Part shown: positions 1 through 8,684 of the stretch, one piece after another | Layout: every line of letters begins with the position of its first letter | How positions within the stretch are numbered: the stretch's first letter is position 1 | Virus record (IMG/VR): IMGVR_UViG_3300044539_000074 | Location: 1-37,829 of that record | Source: a virus | Direction: 5' to 3' (one strand) | DNA length: 37,829 nt | Notes under the pieces: model-generated | Database searches by the model: none | Seen by the model: only the letters and a program-made list of their open reading frames with translations | Told to the model about the DNA's origin: nothing | Made by a program: the position numbers and the translations under genes

Positions 1-324
1 ACTAGAGATTGGGGACACGCTAAAGATTATGTTAAAGTAATGTGGGAGATTCTTCAATTGGATAAACCTGATGATTTTGTATGTGCAACAGGGATATCAC
101 ATTCAGTACAAGACCTATGTGAGTATGTTTTTGGAAAATTAGATTTAGATTGGGAATTATATGTGAAACAAGATGAGAAGTTTTTAAGACCGGAAGAATT
201 ACATAATTTAAAAGGTGACCCATCAAAATTAGTAAAAGCAACGGGATGGACTCACGACTATACCTTTGAAACTATGTTAGACGAAATGATTGAACATTGG
301 TTAACATATTATAAACAACAATAA
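1..324 (+). CDS. gmd: GDP-mannose 4,6-dehydratase, C-terminal part (partial)
   Basis: The frame is open from the first base of the window, so the gene starts upstream. The visible 107 residues begin TRDWGHAKDYV, which matches the conserved RDWGHAKDYV segment of GDP-mannose 4,6-dehydratases. They continue with a family-like C-terminus (FVCATGISHSVQDLCE, then a KATGW segment near the end). The family is an NAD(P)-binding short-chain dehydrogenase that turns GDP-mannose into GDP-4-keto-6-deoxymannose, the precursor of GDP-fucose and related sugars. The catalytic half lies outside the window. The gene heads an operon with two glycosyltransferases, so it probably supplies an activated sugar for glycan modification of host surface or virion. 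Carriage of gmd by T4-like phages is known from marine phages. Confidence 0.85.
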   Translation, partial: TRDWGHAKDYVKVMWEILQLDKPDDFVCATGISHSVQDLCEYVFGKLDLDWELYVKQDEKFLRPEELHNLKGDPSKLVKATGWTHDYTFETMLDEMIEHWLTYYKQQ

Positions 325-331
325 TTAAAAA

Positions 332-1093
332 ATGGCTGAAGCTAGAAAAAGAAAACCAACAACAACTCCGACTCCGGAAGTCACCGGTAAACCGGTAAGT
401 AAAAAAGATTTAATTGGTCAAATCATCAGGAGAAAAACTAAAGAAAAGTTTTTAACAGTAAATCAAAAAAAGTATTACGATACTCTAATTGAAAGTGAAA
501 TTACTGTTTGTTCCGGACCAGCGGGCGTTGGTAAAAGTTACATAACAATGAAAGCTGCAATTGATTTATTATCAGACCCAAAAACTCCTTATGAGAAAAT
601 TATCATTGTTAGACCGGCGGTTGAAGCCGAAGAAAAATTAGGTTCACTACCCGGTAACGTAGAAGAAAAATTAGACCCATATATTTTTCCATCATATTAT
701 TTATTAAATAAAATTATTGGAAAAGAATCTCGTGAAAAACTTAAAGAGATTGAAGTTATTGAAGTATTTGCATTAGCGTTTATGAGAGGTATGAATATTG
801 ATAATTCTATTCTAATATTTGAAGAAGGTCAGAATGCCTCGCCAAGTCAAATGAAACTTCTTTTAACAAGAATTGGGTTTAACAGTAAATTCTTCATATC
901 AGGTGATGTGGAACAATCGGACAAATATAAAAATAAAACCCACAGTGGTTTATGGGACGCAATCGAAAAGTTTAGAGATGATGACTATGTGTCAACGTTT
1001 GAATTTAAAGATAAAAACGATATTGTACGAAACCCATTAATTAGTAAGATATTACGTAAATACGATAACGAACCGGATGAGAATAGCAATTGA
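332..1093 (+). CDS. phoH: PhoH-like P-loop ATPase
   Basis: A 253-aa protein with a Walker A motif GPAGVGKS at residues 62-69 and a Walker B-like LIFEE at 161-165. A GDVEQSD segment at 191-197 matches the GDxxQ sensor region of PhoH proteins, which are related to helicase superfamily 1 ATPase domains. The stretch IIVRPAVEAEEKLGSLPG is also very PhoH-like. The N-terminal 40 residues are basic and probably disordered. PhoH genes are common in T4-like phages of marine and freshwater bacteria; their exact role is unsettled (RNA metabolism or phosphate-stress response have been proposed). The start is 7 nt after the gmd stop. The 3' end overlaps the next gene by 17 nt, showing an operon with translational coupling. 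Confidence 0.85.
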   Translation: MAEARKRKPTTTPTPEVTGKPVSKKDLIGQIIRRKTKEKFLTVNQKKYYDTLIESEITVCSGPAGVGKSYITMKAAIDLLSDPKTPYEKIIIVRPAVEAEEKLGSLPGNVEEKLDPYIFPSYYLLNKIIGKESREKLKEIEVIEVFALAFMRGMNIDNSILIFEEGQNASPSQMKLLLTRIGFNSKFFISGDVEQSDKYKNKTHSGLWDAIEKFRDDDYVSTFEFKDKNDIVRNPLISKILRKYDNEPDENSN

Positions 1094-1673
1094 GATTAAC
1101 GGAGTATTAAGAAATACAATAGATAAAATAGAACAAACCTATCAAAAATATATGATAGATAAGACGGAGGGGTTGGAAGACGAAGAATCTTTTAAATATG
1201 AGATATCCCTACCGGTAGATAGTTTAAATCTTAGAAATCATTTTAAGTTCCAAACGGACGAAGAATTATATTCATTTTTATATGAGGAGTTTCCTATGGA
1301 AATTTTTGGACACTCTCAATCAACTGAATATTCAACCTTCAATGATTTAAATGAGATATACGTAAATTTAAGAGATAATCACGACATATTAATTGTGTCT
1401 GATGAAATGGGTAGGTCAAAACCATCATCGTTATTCTTCTTATCAAAATTTGGTTGTCAGATAGAAAAAGTAAAATTCTATAGTAATATGACAATAAATT
1501 CAATGTGGGACGAAATTGATGTTTTACTTACGGCTAATCCCGCCTTATTATTAGAACATCCGGATGATAAAATTATCATACAATATCAAACGGAATACAA
1601 TAAACATATCAAATTAGACAATTCTATAACAACAATTAAAGAATTAGAATTTGAATTAACAAAAATAATATAA
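1077..1673 (+). CDS. HAD-like protein with altered catalytic motif, function unknown
   Basis: A 198-aa protein. Its N-terminus IAIEINGVLRNT has the shape of HAD-superfamily motif I (hhhDxDGVLxxT), but both acidic positions differ: Glu and Asn stand where Asp is expected. LIVSDEMGRSKPSSLFFLSKFG around residues 100-125 and DVLLTANPALL near 145-155 could correspond to motifs III and IV. If it is a HAD fold, the nucleophilic Asp is lost, so it may be a non-catalytic or divergent member. The start overlaps phoH by 17 nt and the stop overlaps the next start (TAATG). I infer the fold from motif resemblance only; it could be unrelated. Confidence 0.35.
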   Translation: MRIAIEINGVLRNTIDKIEQTYQKYMIDKTEGLEDEESFKYEISLPVDSLNLRNHFKFQTDEELYSFLYEEFPMEIFGHSQSTEYSTFNDLNEIYVNLRDNHDILIVSDEMGRSKPSSLFFLSKFGCQIEKVKFYSNMTINSMWDEIDVLLTANPALLLEHPDDKIIIQYQTEYNKHIKLDNSITTIKELEFELTKII

Positions 1674-1951
1674 TGTTAAAAGTATTAGGTGAAAATTATT
1701 ATTTGGATTTAGACAAAATAGATGACTACGTTCAAATTAAAGGGGATAAAGTTGTTACCTCAGGTATTACAGAATCAACCCACATTAGTATAATTAAATA
1801 TGAAACGGTTAAATTAATGATGGAAATAATTATGGACGAACCGGAAGAGATTGATGAACAATTAGGTGCAAAGGGTACTAACAATTTATCAATACCATTT
1901 AAAATTGCGTTTAACACGCTACTTTATAAAAACTTACTAAATAAAATATAA
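1673..1951 (+). CDS. Small protein of unknown function
   Basis: A 92-aa acidic protein that I do not recognise. It begins at the TAATG overlap with the preceding stop, which fixes the start, and ends 1 nt before the next gene. The sequence looks like a compact alpha/beta domain with a Glu/Asp-rich centre (MDEPEEIDEQLG) and no membrane segment or signal peptide. Its tight position in the phoH-glycosyltransferase operon makes it a real translated gene, but says little about the job. Confidence 0.6.
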   Translation: MLKVLGENYYLDLDKIDDYVQIKGDKVVTSGITESTHISIIKYETVKLMMEIIMDEPEEIDEQLGAKGTNNLSIPFKIAFNTLLYKNLLNKI

Positions 1952-1952
1952 T

Positions 1953-3008
1953 ATGAATCAAGAACAAATTACAAAATTAGAATTGTCTATTGAGAATATG
2001 AAAAATAAGAAATCTAGAATTTATCTTATTGCTCAAGACACCAAAGGTAACGCTAAAGCATCTATTGCTTACATCTATAGATTAGCGTTATCATTATTAA
2101 ACGCCGGGTATAACCCAATTATTTTACACGAAACTCCTGATTACACTGGTGTATCTGAATGGTTAGGTGAAGAATATATGGTAATACCACATAAATCAAT
2201 TGAGGGTCAGAATTTAGATGTTTCTCCGGAAGACTTAATTATCATCCCGGAACTATACGGTTTTGTTATGTCTCAAGTTAACAATTTACCTTGTGGTAAA
2301 ATTGTATTATGTCAATCATACGACCATATGTTAGAAACGTTACAGCCAGGACAATCTTGGAGTGACTTAGGATTTTTAAAATGTATAACAACATCAAACA
2401 AACAAAAAGAACAAATCGAAAGTGTTATGAGAAACATATCTTTTGATATCTTAACTCCATACATTTCTGATAGTTTTAAACCTCAAACCTTACCCGCAAA
2501 ACCAATCATTACAGTACATTCAAGAGACCAAAGAGATACGGTTAACTTAATTAAAACATTCTACATTAAATTTCCTCAATATAGATGGGTAACCTTCAGA
2601 GATATGAGAAGTCTAACAGAAAAAGAATTTTCAACCGGGTTGGAAGAATCTTGTTTATCAGTATGGATTGATGAGACAAGTGCTTATGGAACATACCCAT
2701 TAGAATCTATGAAATGTGGAATACCTGTATTAGGTTTAGTTCCTAGTTTAATTCCTGAATGGATGAGTGAGGAAAATGGTTTATGGATTAACAATAAAAT
2801 ACAATTAGTTGACTTCATTGCCGATTATTTACAAAATTGGTTAGAGGATAATGTAAACGAAAACTTATTTATTCAAATGAAAAAAACTGTTGATTCATTA
2901 CCAACTAAAGAATCTTTTGAAAAAGAATCTGTTGAATTATTTGATAAATATTTAACGTCAAGACAAGAATCTTTTACTGAACAATTATCTAAACTACAAA
3001 CAATTTAA
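1953..3008 (+). CDS. Glycosyltransferase, GT-B type (group 1-like)
   Basis: A 351-aa protein with two Rossmann-like halves. The N-terminal half has the AKASIAYIYRLALSLLNAGY segment expected of a GT-B acceptor domain. The C-terminal half has DETSAYGTYPLESMKCGIPVLG near residues 240-261, the usual E-x7-E nucleotide-sugar binding region of group 1 glycosyltransferases (second Glu in PLESMKCG). The enzyme would transfer a sugar from a nucleotide donor to an unknown acceptor. It sits one base after the preceding stop and 7 nt before a GT-A type glycosyltransferase, downstream of gmd. That grouping suggests joint synthesis of a glycan on host envelope, phage DNA or virion proteins; the sequence does not say which. 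Confidence 0.7.
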   Translation: MNQEQITKLELSIENMKNKKSRIYLIAQDTKGNAKASIAYIYRLALSLLNAGYNPIILHETPDYTGVSEWLGEEYMVIPHKSIEGQNLDVSPEDLIIIPELYGFVMSQVNNLPCGKIVLCQSYDHMLETLQPGQSWSDLGFLKCITTSNKQKEQIESVMRNISFDILTPYISDSFKPQTLPAKPIITVHSRDQRDTVNLIKTFYIKFPQYRWVTFRDMRSLTEKEFSTGLEESCLSVWIDETSAYGTYPLESMKCGIPVLGLVPSLIPEWMSEENGLWINNKIQLVDFIADYLQNWLEDNVNENLFIQMKKTVDSLPTKESFEKESVELFDKYLTSRQESFTEQLSKLQTI

Positions 3009-3015
3009 GAACAAT

Positions 3016-3828
3016 ATGGAAGAAATTAAAACATTTGATGTATCGGTTATCTTACCGATTAAATCGTCTAAAGCACGAGATTTTGACGAATACTTTAAAA
3101 AAGCTATCGATTCGTTAAGAATACAAAAAACAGAAATAAAAGAACTTGTTATTGTTCATACTAACGAAACATCTTTAGTTGAATACTTAAACGATTTTGA
3201 CTTTGGTGATTTACCGGTAATTAAAGTTGAGTGGACTAAAGAACCAAATTACTCGGCACAAATTAACTATGGTGTTAGAAGTGCAAAATCAACGTGGGTT
3301 TCATTGTTTGAATTTGATGATGAATATTCTTCAATTTGGTTTAAGAACGTTCTTAAATATTCTGAAATATATCCTGAGGTATCGGCATTTTTACCAATAG
3401 TTGTTGACGTAGACCAAAACACAAATTTTGCGGGTTTCACTAATGAGGCAACATTCGCAGCAAATTTTACACCTGAAATGGGAATCTTAACAAATGAAAC
3501 GTTAATGGATTATCAAAATTTCCAACTATCAGGGATAGTAATTAAAAAAGAATCATTCATTGATTATGGATTGTTAAAACCATCGTTTAAATTAACCTTT
3601 GGGTACGAATTCTTTTTAAGAATGACATACAACTCAATAAGAATTATGACAATTCCTAAAATTGGTTACAAACATATGAACTTACGTGAAGGTTCTATTT
3701 TTTGGAATTACAAAAATGGTGACGATATCATTTCCCCGGACGAGGTTAAATTTTGGGTAGAGTCAGCAAAAAAAGAGTTTTTCTTTATTAATGACAGAGC
3801 CATAAAATACGAATCTCAAGAATCGTAA
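3016..3828 (+). CDS. Glycosyltransferase family 2-like (GT-A)
   Basis: A 270-aa protein. It opens with FDVSVILPIKSSKARDFDEY, the first beta strand of GT-A folds (VSVILP). It has an AKSTWVSLFEFDDEYSS segment with DDE at about residues 101-103, where the metal-binding DxD of family 2 enzymes lies. QINYGVRSAKSTW before it matches the NxGxxxAxG-like region of the family. It probably uses a nucleotide sugar, with Mn/Mg at the DDE. The stop codon overlaps the start of the sigma-factor gene (TAATG). The acceptor is unknown. Confidence 0.72.
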   Translation: MEEIKTFDVSVILPIKSSKARDFDEYFKKAIDSLRIQKTEIKELVIVHTNETSLVEYLNDFDFGDLPVIKVEWTKEPNYSAQINYGVRSAKSTWVSLFEFDDEYSSIWFKNVLKYSEIYPEVSAFLPIVVDVDQNTNFAGFTNEATFAANFTPEMGILTNETLMDYQNFQLSGIVIKKESFIDYGLLKPSFKLTFGYEFFLRMTYNSIRIMTIPKIGYKHMNLREGSIFWNYKNGDDIISPDEVKFWVESAKKEFFFINDRAIKYESQES

Positions 3829-4577
3829 TGACTGAATCAGTTAATTTGACAGGAGACACCAGCGTTGAGTTAAAGAAGAAAGGTAGAAAACCAACCCAAT
3901 TAAATTATTTTGATGTTCGAGAAGAACTGGCAGTTGTTCGATTTTTAGAAACCGAATGTCATCACGAGAGAAATAAAATTTATAATGAGTTTTTATTAAA
4001 ACCTTTAGATAAGATGATATCTTCGATTATAAGAAGATACAAATTATATAGAAAAGACATGGATTTTAATGAAATCCATACAGATACTCACTCATTCTTA
4101 ATAACAAAAATAGATAAGTTTAAGCCTTCTAAAGAAAAGAAGGCTTACTCTTATTTTGGAACCATATGTAAAAATTATCTTATGGGTCAAATTATTAAGG
4201 ACCAAAAAGAAACTAATAGAAAAATTTCTTACGAAGATATTTCAACTAGTTTAGAAAACGATGAAGGGTTCGCATATTACATTGAAAATGATAATTTAGA
4301 TTCTGAAAGGATTATTCATCATTTTTTAATCAAATTAGATTTGTTTGTTAAAAATGAAAATCTAAGTGAGAATGAAATAAAACTCGGACAAGCATTATAC
4401 GATTTATTCGATAATTATGAAAATATTTTTGTGGGTAACGACAATAATAAATTCAACAAGAATATAATATTACTCTCATTGAGGGAAATGACCAACCTTT
4501 CTACTAAAGAAATTAGAGGGTCAATGAAGAAATATAAAAATATGTATTTTGAGTTAGTCCAAACTATGGTTAAATAA
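3828..4577 (+). CDS. gp55-like late sigma factor
   Basis: A 249-aa protein resembling the minimal sigma factor gp55 of T4-like phages (185 aa in T4), which replaces the host sigma on RNA polymerase at late promoters. The best match is the central helical region: IDKFKPSKEKKAYSYFGTI, followed by CKNYLMGQIIKDQKE and RKISYEDIS. This mirrors the gp55 segment with a conserved aromatic helix and a run ending RIKKERKE before KKYSY, which is sigma region 2-like. About 40 N-terminal residues and the C-terminal helices lie outside this match. It closes the left operon. The first copy of the TATTTAT motif is 15 nt downstream, consistent with a switch from middle to late transcription at this point. Confidence 0.6.
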   Translation: MTESVNLTGDTSVELKKKGRKPTQLNYFDVREELAVVRFLETECHHERNKIYNEFLLKPLDKMISSIIRRYKLYRKDMDFNEIHTDTHSFLITKIDKFKPSKEKKAYSYFGTICKNYLMGQIIKDQKETNRKISYEDISTSLENDEGFAYYIENDNLDSERIIHHFLIKLDLFVKNENLSENEIKLGQALYDLFDNYENIFVGNDNNKFNKNIILLSLREMTNLSTKEIRGSMKKYKNMYFELVQTMVK

Positions 4578-4591
4578 AATCCAATATTAAA

Positions 4592-4598
4592 TATTTAT
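4592..4598 (+). promoter_or_regulatory. Candidate late promoter motif (TATTTAT)
   Basis: TAAATATTTATTGTT lies directly before the ATG at 4603; 4 nt separate the TATTTAT core from the start codon. If this is a -10-like late promoter, transcription would start at or near the ATG, giving a leaderless mRNA. It is the first copy after the gp55-like sigma gene. Confidence 0.5.
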
Positions 4599-4602
4599 TG
4601 TT

Positions 4603-4983
4603 ATGGCAAGACCGACAAAAAAAGAAATTAATCTTTCAAAAGAATCAATGTTATCATTGATGCAGGAAATCTATAACGAAGTTGTGGAACAACGAAATAC
4701 TGCAATAAGAATACAAAACAAGATGTTAACAATGATGAAAGAACCGGAGGATATGACTGTCATTGGTCCGGTTATCGAAAAACAACAAAAAATTGTTAAC
4801 GACTGTATTGAGAAAAAACTAACCCTATCTAAGTTACAATCTTCTATGTGGGAAAAATCTAACGCTAATAAAGATAGTGGAGCAGGATTCTCAATAACTG
4901 ATTTAGGGGATGATGAACTATTCAGAACTCTAATGGAAAAAGACATTTCAAAAGATAACGATTCTTATAAAATGAAAAAATAA
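4603..4983 (+). CDS. Conserved-looking helical protein, unknown function
   Basis: A 126-aa, mostly helical, charged protein, with heptad-like spacing from about residue 12 to 85 that suggests a coiled coil. I do not recognise the family. It begins right after the TATTTAT motif and is followed 1 nt later by the 631-aa structural gene, so it is probably the first gene of a late virion operon. Size and helix content would also suit a terminase small subunit or a tail-assembly chaperone, but no diagnostic motif is visible and the large terminase lies 30 kb away on the other strand. Confidence 0.6.
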   Translation: MARPTKKEINLSKESMLSLMQEIYNEVVEQRNTAIRIQNKMLTMMKEPEDMTVIGPVIEKQQKIVNDCIEKKLTLSKLQSSMWEKSNANKDSGAGFSITDLGDDELFRTLMEKDISKDNDSYKMKK

Positions 4984-4984
4984 T

Positions 4985-6880
4985 ATGGGTTCATTAGACA
5001 TTAATTTTGGATATAATAAAATTCAAAAGAAAGTTAACGCAACAAAATCTTTTGCTGATATTAAGTCTCAGTATGACGAGGCAAATAGAAAAGCGGGTAG
5101 TTCCTTTGAAAAAACAAAATCTCAAGTTTCAGAATCATTAAACAGTGTTAAAAGTCAAACTAAAAGATATCAGAAACAAGTAAAAAACCAATTTGAACAA
5201 CTTTTAGATTTAACCAACACAACAGGTGGAAATGGTAGTGGTTCACCATCATATATTAAAAGACTCTTAATTAGAACAATTAAAAACGTACAACCAAGGT
5301 TACGAACAATTGTTATTAAAGATTGTTTAACAGCATTAGGGTGTGACCAACAACAAACATACACATCTCCGGAAACAATTTATGTAAAAGTTGGTTCTAT
5401 CGATTTATTTAATAGATTATTAATTGACCCCCAAGATGAAGTAGGTGCTGTTGTTTACGAAAAGAAGTCGATTCAAGTAGGACAAATTCCATTCTCAATG
5501 AATCGAGAATTACATCAATTAACTCAAAATAATAGTATATACACTCACGTAGGTAAGTCGGGTCAAGATTTATTTAAAATACAATATGTAAACGCTGACC
5601 CAAATGGTGTAACAGGTGGTTGGTTTCAGGTTGATTTAAGTAGTAGAACCGGACCTCTTAGAGTAGGTGAATTTATGGTTGATTATTACGACACAATAAG
5701 AATGGCGGAAGACACCGATATTATTGGGTCTATTATGGAATCCTTATCCGGTGCAATATCAATGAAAGTATCTGCGGGAACATCTCAAGTTGAAAACGCA
5801 AGTAAATACGAATTAATATTGGCAAGAATATTAGGACTTTGTTTTGATAGTAGGGGTAATGAAATAGATACTAGTGGTATTGCTAAGATAGCTGAACTAG
5901 ATGGTGTTGACGATTCATTTTTTGAGTTTACTGAAATTGATTTAAGAAATATTGATATTAGAACACAAAACATTAAGAAAGGGGTTATTCAATTTGAGGA
6001 TTGTGATAACATTGATTTACCTGTTAACTTCAACGAAATTATAAGTGCGTTAGGACAATTAAATTTTTATGAAGGTTCTGAGTTTGAAGAGGCGGCAAAT
6101 AACATAACAGATGTTTTGGCAAACAATCCGGCTTGGATTGGTGTTGGAATAAATGTTACCCCACAGGTTGTTGTTGACACAAATTTTATAAAATTAATAA
6201 GTAACGGAATGATTAGTGCTTTAATTACTCCAAAAATGATATTACCAATTATTGTTATGTATAAAGCGTTGGGTAATACATTGGCGGACAATATAAAATC
6301 ATTTGTTGATTTCGCTAAAATATTTAAAAAGTTCTTCATTAATTTAGTATCTAAAGTAGGTGCAATATTTGTTGAGGAATTGTTTAAATTAATTAAAGAA
6401 GACATTTTGAAACTTGTTCAACAAGTTATTAAAGATATTGTTAAAGAAAAGATTGTTAAAAAATATGCAATGATATTAAAATTAATTGCGTTATTATTGG
6501 CAATCATTGGATTGATAACGGATTATCGTAAGTGTAAAAACTTAATAGACGATATATTGGCGTTATTGAATTTATTAAATCTCCCCGGACTGAGTAGTGG
6601 AATACCATTACCATTCTTATATGCCGCACAATTATTGGATGGTTACTCCGAATCAAGAGCCTTTATTGGTGCCATTGAAGAAATGCAAAGTATGGGAATC
6701 CCTACCGGAGCGATGCCAAGTGGTGCACCAAATTTTGATTTATTAGGGAAGTTTGGACAAATGAAAGCGATGGCTATGGAAGATGCGGAAAATAATAAAC
6801 TTCAAGTTGCGGTGGGACCATTGGTGGTAACTCCGGCGTTCTTGACTGTTCCTGCCAGTTCGTATGGTAAAAAATTCTAA
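4985..6880 (+). CDS. Large structural protein, probably tail/baseplate
   Basis: A 631-aa protein not recognised by family. Residues 1-75 are polar and coiled-coil-like (repeated Lys/Gln/Ser with KSQ spacing). Residues 90-380 look like mixed alpha/beta domains. Residues about 405-530 contain several hydrophobic helices, including MILPIIVMYKALG and LIALLLAIIGLIT. The C-terminal 90 residues are Gly/Pro/Ala rich. A protein that is otherwise soluble but has membrane-like helices, lying next to a gp5-like baseplate protein, could be a hub or tape-measure-type or ejected protein that meets the host membrane; this is inference. It is 1 nt after the preceding stop and 2 nt before the next start, so it belongs to one operon. 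Confidence 0.55.
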   Translation: MGSLDINFGYNKIQKKVNATKSFADIKSQYDEANRKAGSSFEKTKSQVSESLNSVKSQTKRYQKQVKNQFEQLLDLTNTTGGNGSGSPSYIKRLLIRTIKNVQPRLRTIVIKDCLTALGCDQQQTYTSPETIYVKVGSIDLFNRLLIDPQDEVGAVVYEKKSIQVGQIPFSMNRELHQLTQNNSIYTHVGKSGQDLFKIQYVNADPNGVTGGWFQVDLSSRTGPLRVGEFMVDYYDTIRMAEDTDIIGSIMESLSGAISMKVSAGTSQVENASKYELILARILGLCFDSRGNEIDTSGIAKIAELDGVDDSFFEFTEIDLRNIDIRTQNIKKGVIQFEDCDNIDLPVNFNEIISALGQLNFYEGSEFEEAANNITDVLANNPAWIGVGINVTPQVVVDTNFIKLISNGMISALITPKMILPIIVMYKALGNTLADNIKSFVDFAKIFKKFFINLVSKVGAIFVEELFKLIKEDILKLVQQVIKDIVKEKIVKKYAMILKLIALLLAIIGLITDYRKCKNLIDDILALLNLLNLPGLSSGIPLPFLYAAQLLDGYSESRAFIGAIEEMQSMGIPTGAMPSGAPNFDLLGKFGQMKAMAMEDAENNKLQVAVGPLVVTPAFLTVPASSYGKKF

Positions 6881-6882
6881 TT

Positions 6883-7107
6883 ATGGATAAGAAAGAAAAA
6901 TCTGAAAAAGTATTACAAATCATTAAAGAACATAAAACATCGTCAAATAAAGATTTAATTCTTGCGATGGATTATCTTTTGGAGGATTTTGAATTTACTA
7001 AAAAATTAGTTTTAAAAGGAACTGAACAATTAGATAAGTTAGAGTTAACTTACAACACCATATTAAAAGAATATCAAAAAAGAATAAAACCAAATGATAA
7101 TAGATAG
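6883..7107 (+). CDS. Small helical protein in the baseplate operon
   Basis: A 74-aa Lys/Glu-rich protein predicted to be almost entirely helical (ELTYNTILKEYQKRIK at the C-terminus). I do not recognise it. It is 2 nt after the 631-aa gene and overlaps the gp5-like gene by 14 nt, so it is co-translated with tail genes. A small assembly or chaperone role is possible but not shown. Confidence 0.6.
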   Translation: MDKKEKSEKVLQIIKEHKTSSNKDLILAMDYLLEDFEFTKKLVLKGTEQLDKLELTYNTILKEYQKRIKPNDNR

Positions 7108-8662
7108 TCAAAATAAGTATCAAATATTATTTCCGGGATATGTTTACGATAACCAAGACCCAATGATGTTGGGTAGAATTAGAGTTATTCCTGAAACTAA
7201 AAATTATAACGATATAATCGCGTCCGTTCCGAATTGGGATGAACAAAAAGATATATGGACATCGAGAGACCCATTACTTTTTATGCCGTTATTACCGTTT
7301 TATATTAGTCAGACACCTAAAAAGGATGAGTATGTTCATATTGTTTATATGAATAGAATGTCCGAATTTAATAACCAATTTTATATTCAAGGTCCGTTCT
7401 CGTCTCCAATGACAACACCTTTTGAACACTACCAAGGCGCCAAAAAATTCTTGGCAGCCGGAGATAGAATTAAACAAGGTATGAGTCTTAAAAACCAAGA
7501 CGGTGAATACCGTGATAAAAACAGTCAAGGTATCTTCCCTGAACCTGGTGACAACGCTTTGTTAGGTAGAGGAACCGCTGACGTTATTGTAAAAGAAAAT
7601 GAAGTATTAATCCGTGCCGGAAAAACAAAAGAATTATCTAAAGATAAATTCCCAATTGGTAATCAAAATAGAGCCTTTTTACAGTTAACAAGATTTACTC
7701 AAACTAAAAAAACATTACCACCTGAAACAAAATATAGATTAGTTCAAGATGTTTTATTAGTTAAAAAAATGATTGTTTGGGATATTGCAACATTAAATAC
7801 GACGGCAGATTCCTTTACCGGGTCAGTTAAATTGTATAATCTTAAACCAAGTCCAAAAGTTAATACGGACAACTTTAAATACGATACCATATTAAAATTA
7901 AATAGTGGTGAAGATTATGGTGTTGAACTAGAGTCCATATCGTTTGTGGGTAAAACTTTTCAGGAATCGGTTAAATCAATTAATGATTTTATTTCTAAAG
8001 TATTTAACCCAAATGTTACATTTACAGGAATAACAATTAATAACCCAAAAAATCTTGCTGACCAATTTCCTTTTGTTGTTACACCATCAAAACAAACATA
8101 CGATACCGGTAAAAACTTTACACCATCAACGGCATTAAATGATGTTGTTGAATACGTGAATTACAAAAGATTTTTTAATAAAATTAAATTAAATAATTCA
8201 AAAGAAGAAGGTTGGTTTTTGGTTTCAGAAAATAAAGGGGGTAAACCTTTATTTGGTCCTCAAGGAACTGTTAAAGAAGAAACAGTAATACCAACAACAT
8301 TTCAAAATGAAGATGTTACTTACGGTGTGTTAGGTGCTCAAAAAGTATTTTTATTATCTCAAAACGCAACAAGTCCTAAAGGACAAATTGATTTATCTAA
8401 TACGTTATACGGTATTCCACAGGATAAATTTGTTGGTGCCGGAGATACATTATTTGAGAAAACATACTCAAGTGTTAGAGGTGAAGAATTGGTTAAACTG
8501 ATTGAGAAAATTGTTGAATTTTTAAACAATCACGTCCATCCTCATGCTAATATGGTTCCGGATGAAGCGACTCAAGGTTCTAAAACAACCAAGACTAGTA
8601 TCAATCAATTACTAGCCGATGTAAATAATACTGTCTTAAATCAAAATATTCGATTAAACTAA
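7094..8662 (+). CDS. gp5-like baseplate/central spike protein (OB-fold N-terminus)
   Basis: A 522-aa protein. Residues 1-120 fit the OB fold of gp5/gpV-type baseplate proteins: an opening FPGYVYDNQDPMMLGRIRV, then WDEQKDIWTSRDPLLFMPLLP, then DEYVHIVYMNRM. In T4 gp5 the same order (GRVRV, a WDE stretch, then a P-x-x-GD-x-V-x-V strand) forms the domain that joins the spike to gp27. I see no lysozyme domain. The C-terminal region has NNHVHPHANM about 40 residues from the end, a His-rich patch that could bind metal as spike tips do. Start ATG at 7094 lies inside the previous gene. Call is moderate: the OB fold is convincing, the exact gp5 equivalence is inference. Confidence 0.6.
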   Translation: MIIDSQNKYQILFPGYVYDNQDPMMLGRIRVIPETKNYNDIIASVPNWDEQKDIWTSRDPLLFMPLLPFYISQTPKKDEYVHIVYMNRMSEFNNQFYIQGPFSSPMTTPFEHYQGAKKFLAAGDRIKQGMSLKNQDGEYRDKNSQGIFPEPGDNALLGRGTADVIVKENEVLIRAGKTKELSKDKFPIGNQNRAFLQLTRFTQTKKTLPPETKYRLVQDVLLVKKMIVWDIATLNTTADSFTGSVKLYNLKPSPKVNTDNFKYDTILKLNSGEDYGVELESISFVGKTFQESVKSINDFISKVFNPNVTFTGITINNPKNLADQFPFVVTPSKQTYDTGKNFTPSTALNDVVEYVNYKRFFNKIKLNNSKEEGWFLVSENKGGKPLFGPQGTVKEETVIPTTFQNEDVTYGVLGAQKVFLLSQNATSPKGQIDLSNTLYGIPQDKFVGAGDTLFEKTYSSVRGEELVKLIEKIVEFLNNHVHPHANMVPDEATQGSKTTKTSINQLLADVNNTVLNQNIRLN

Positions 8663-8663
8663 A

Positions 8664-8670
8664 TATTTAT
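8664..8670 (+). promoter_or_regulatory. Candidate late promoter motif (TATTTAT)
   Basis: TAAATATTTATTGTT is identical over 15 nt to the sequence before 4603. It begins in the stop codon of the gp5-like gene and its core lies 14 nt before the ATG at 8685. Confidence 0.5.
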
Positions 8671-8684
8671 TGTTAAAAGATTTT

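Noticed and set aside
8670-8684. TTG start of the 486-aa protein
   Set aside because: The TTG lies inside the TATTTATTG motif; the ATG at 8685 gives normal spacing.
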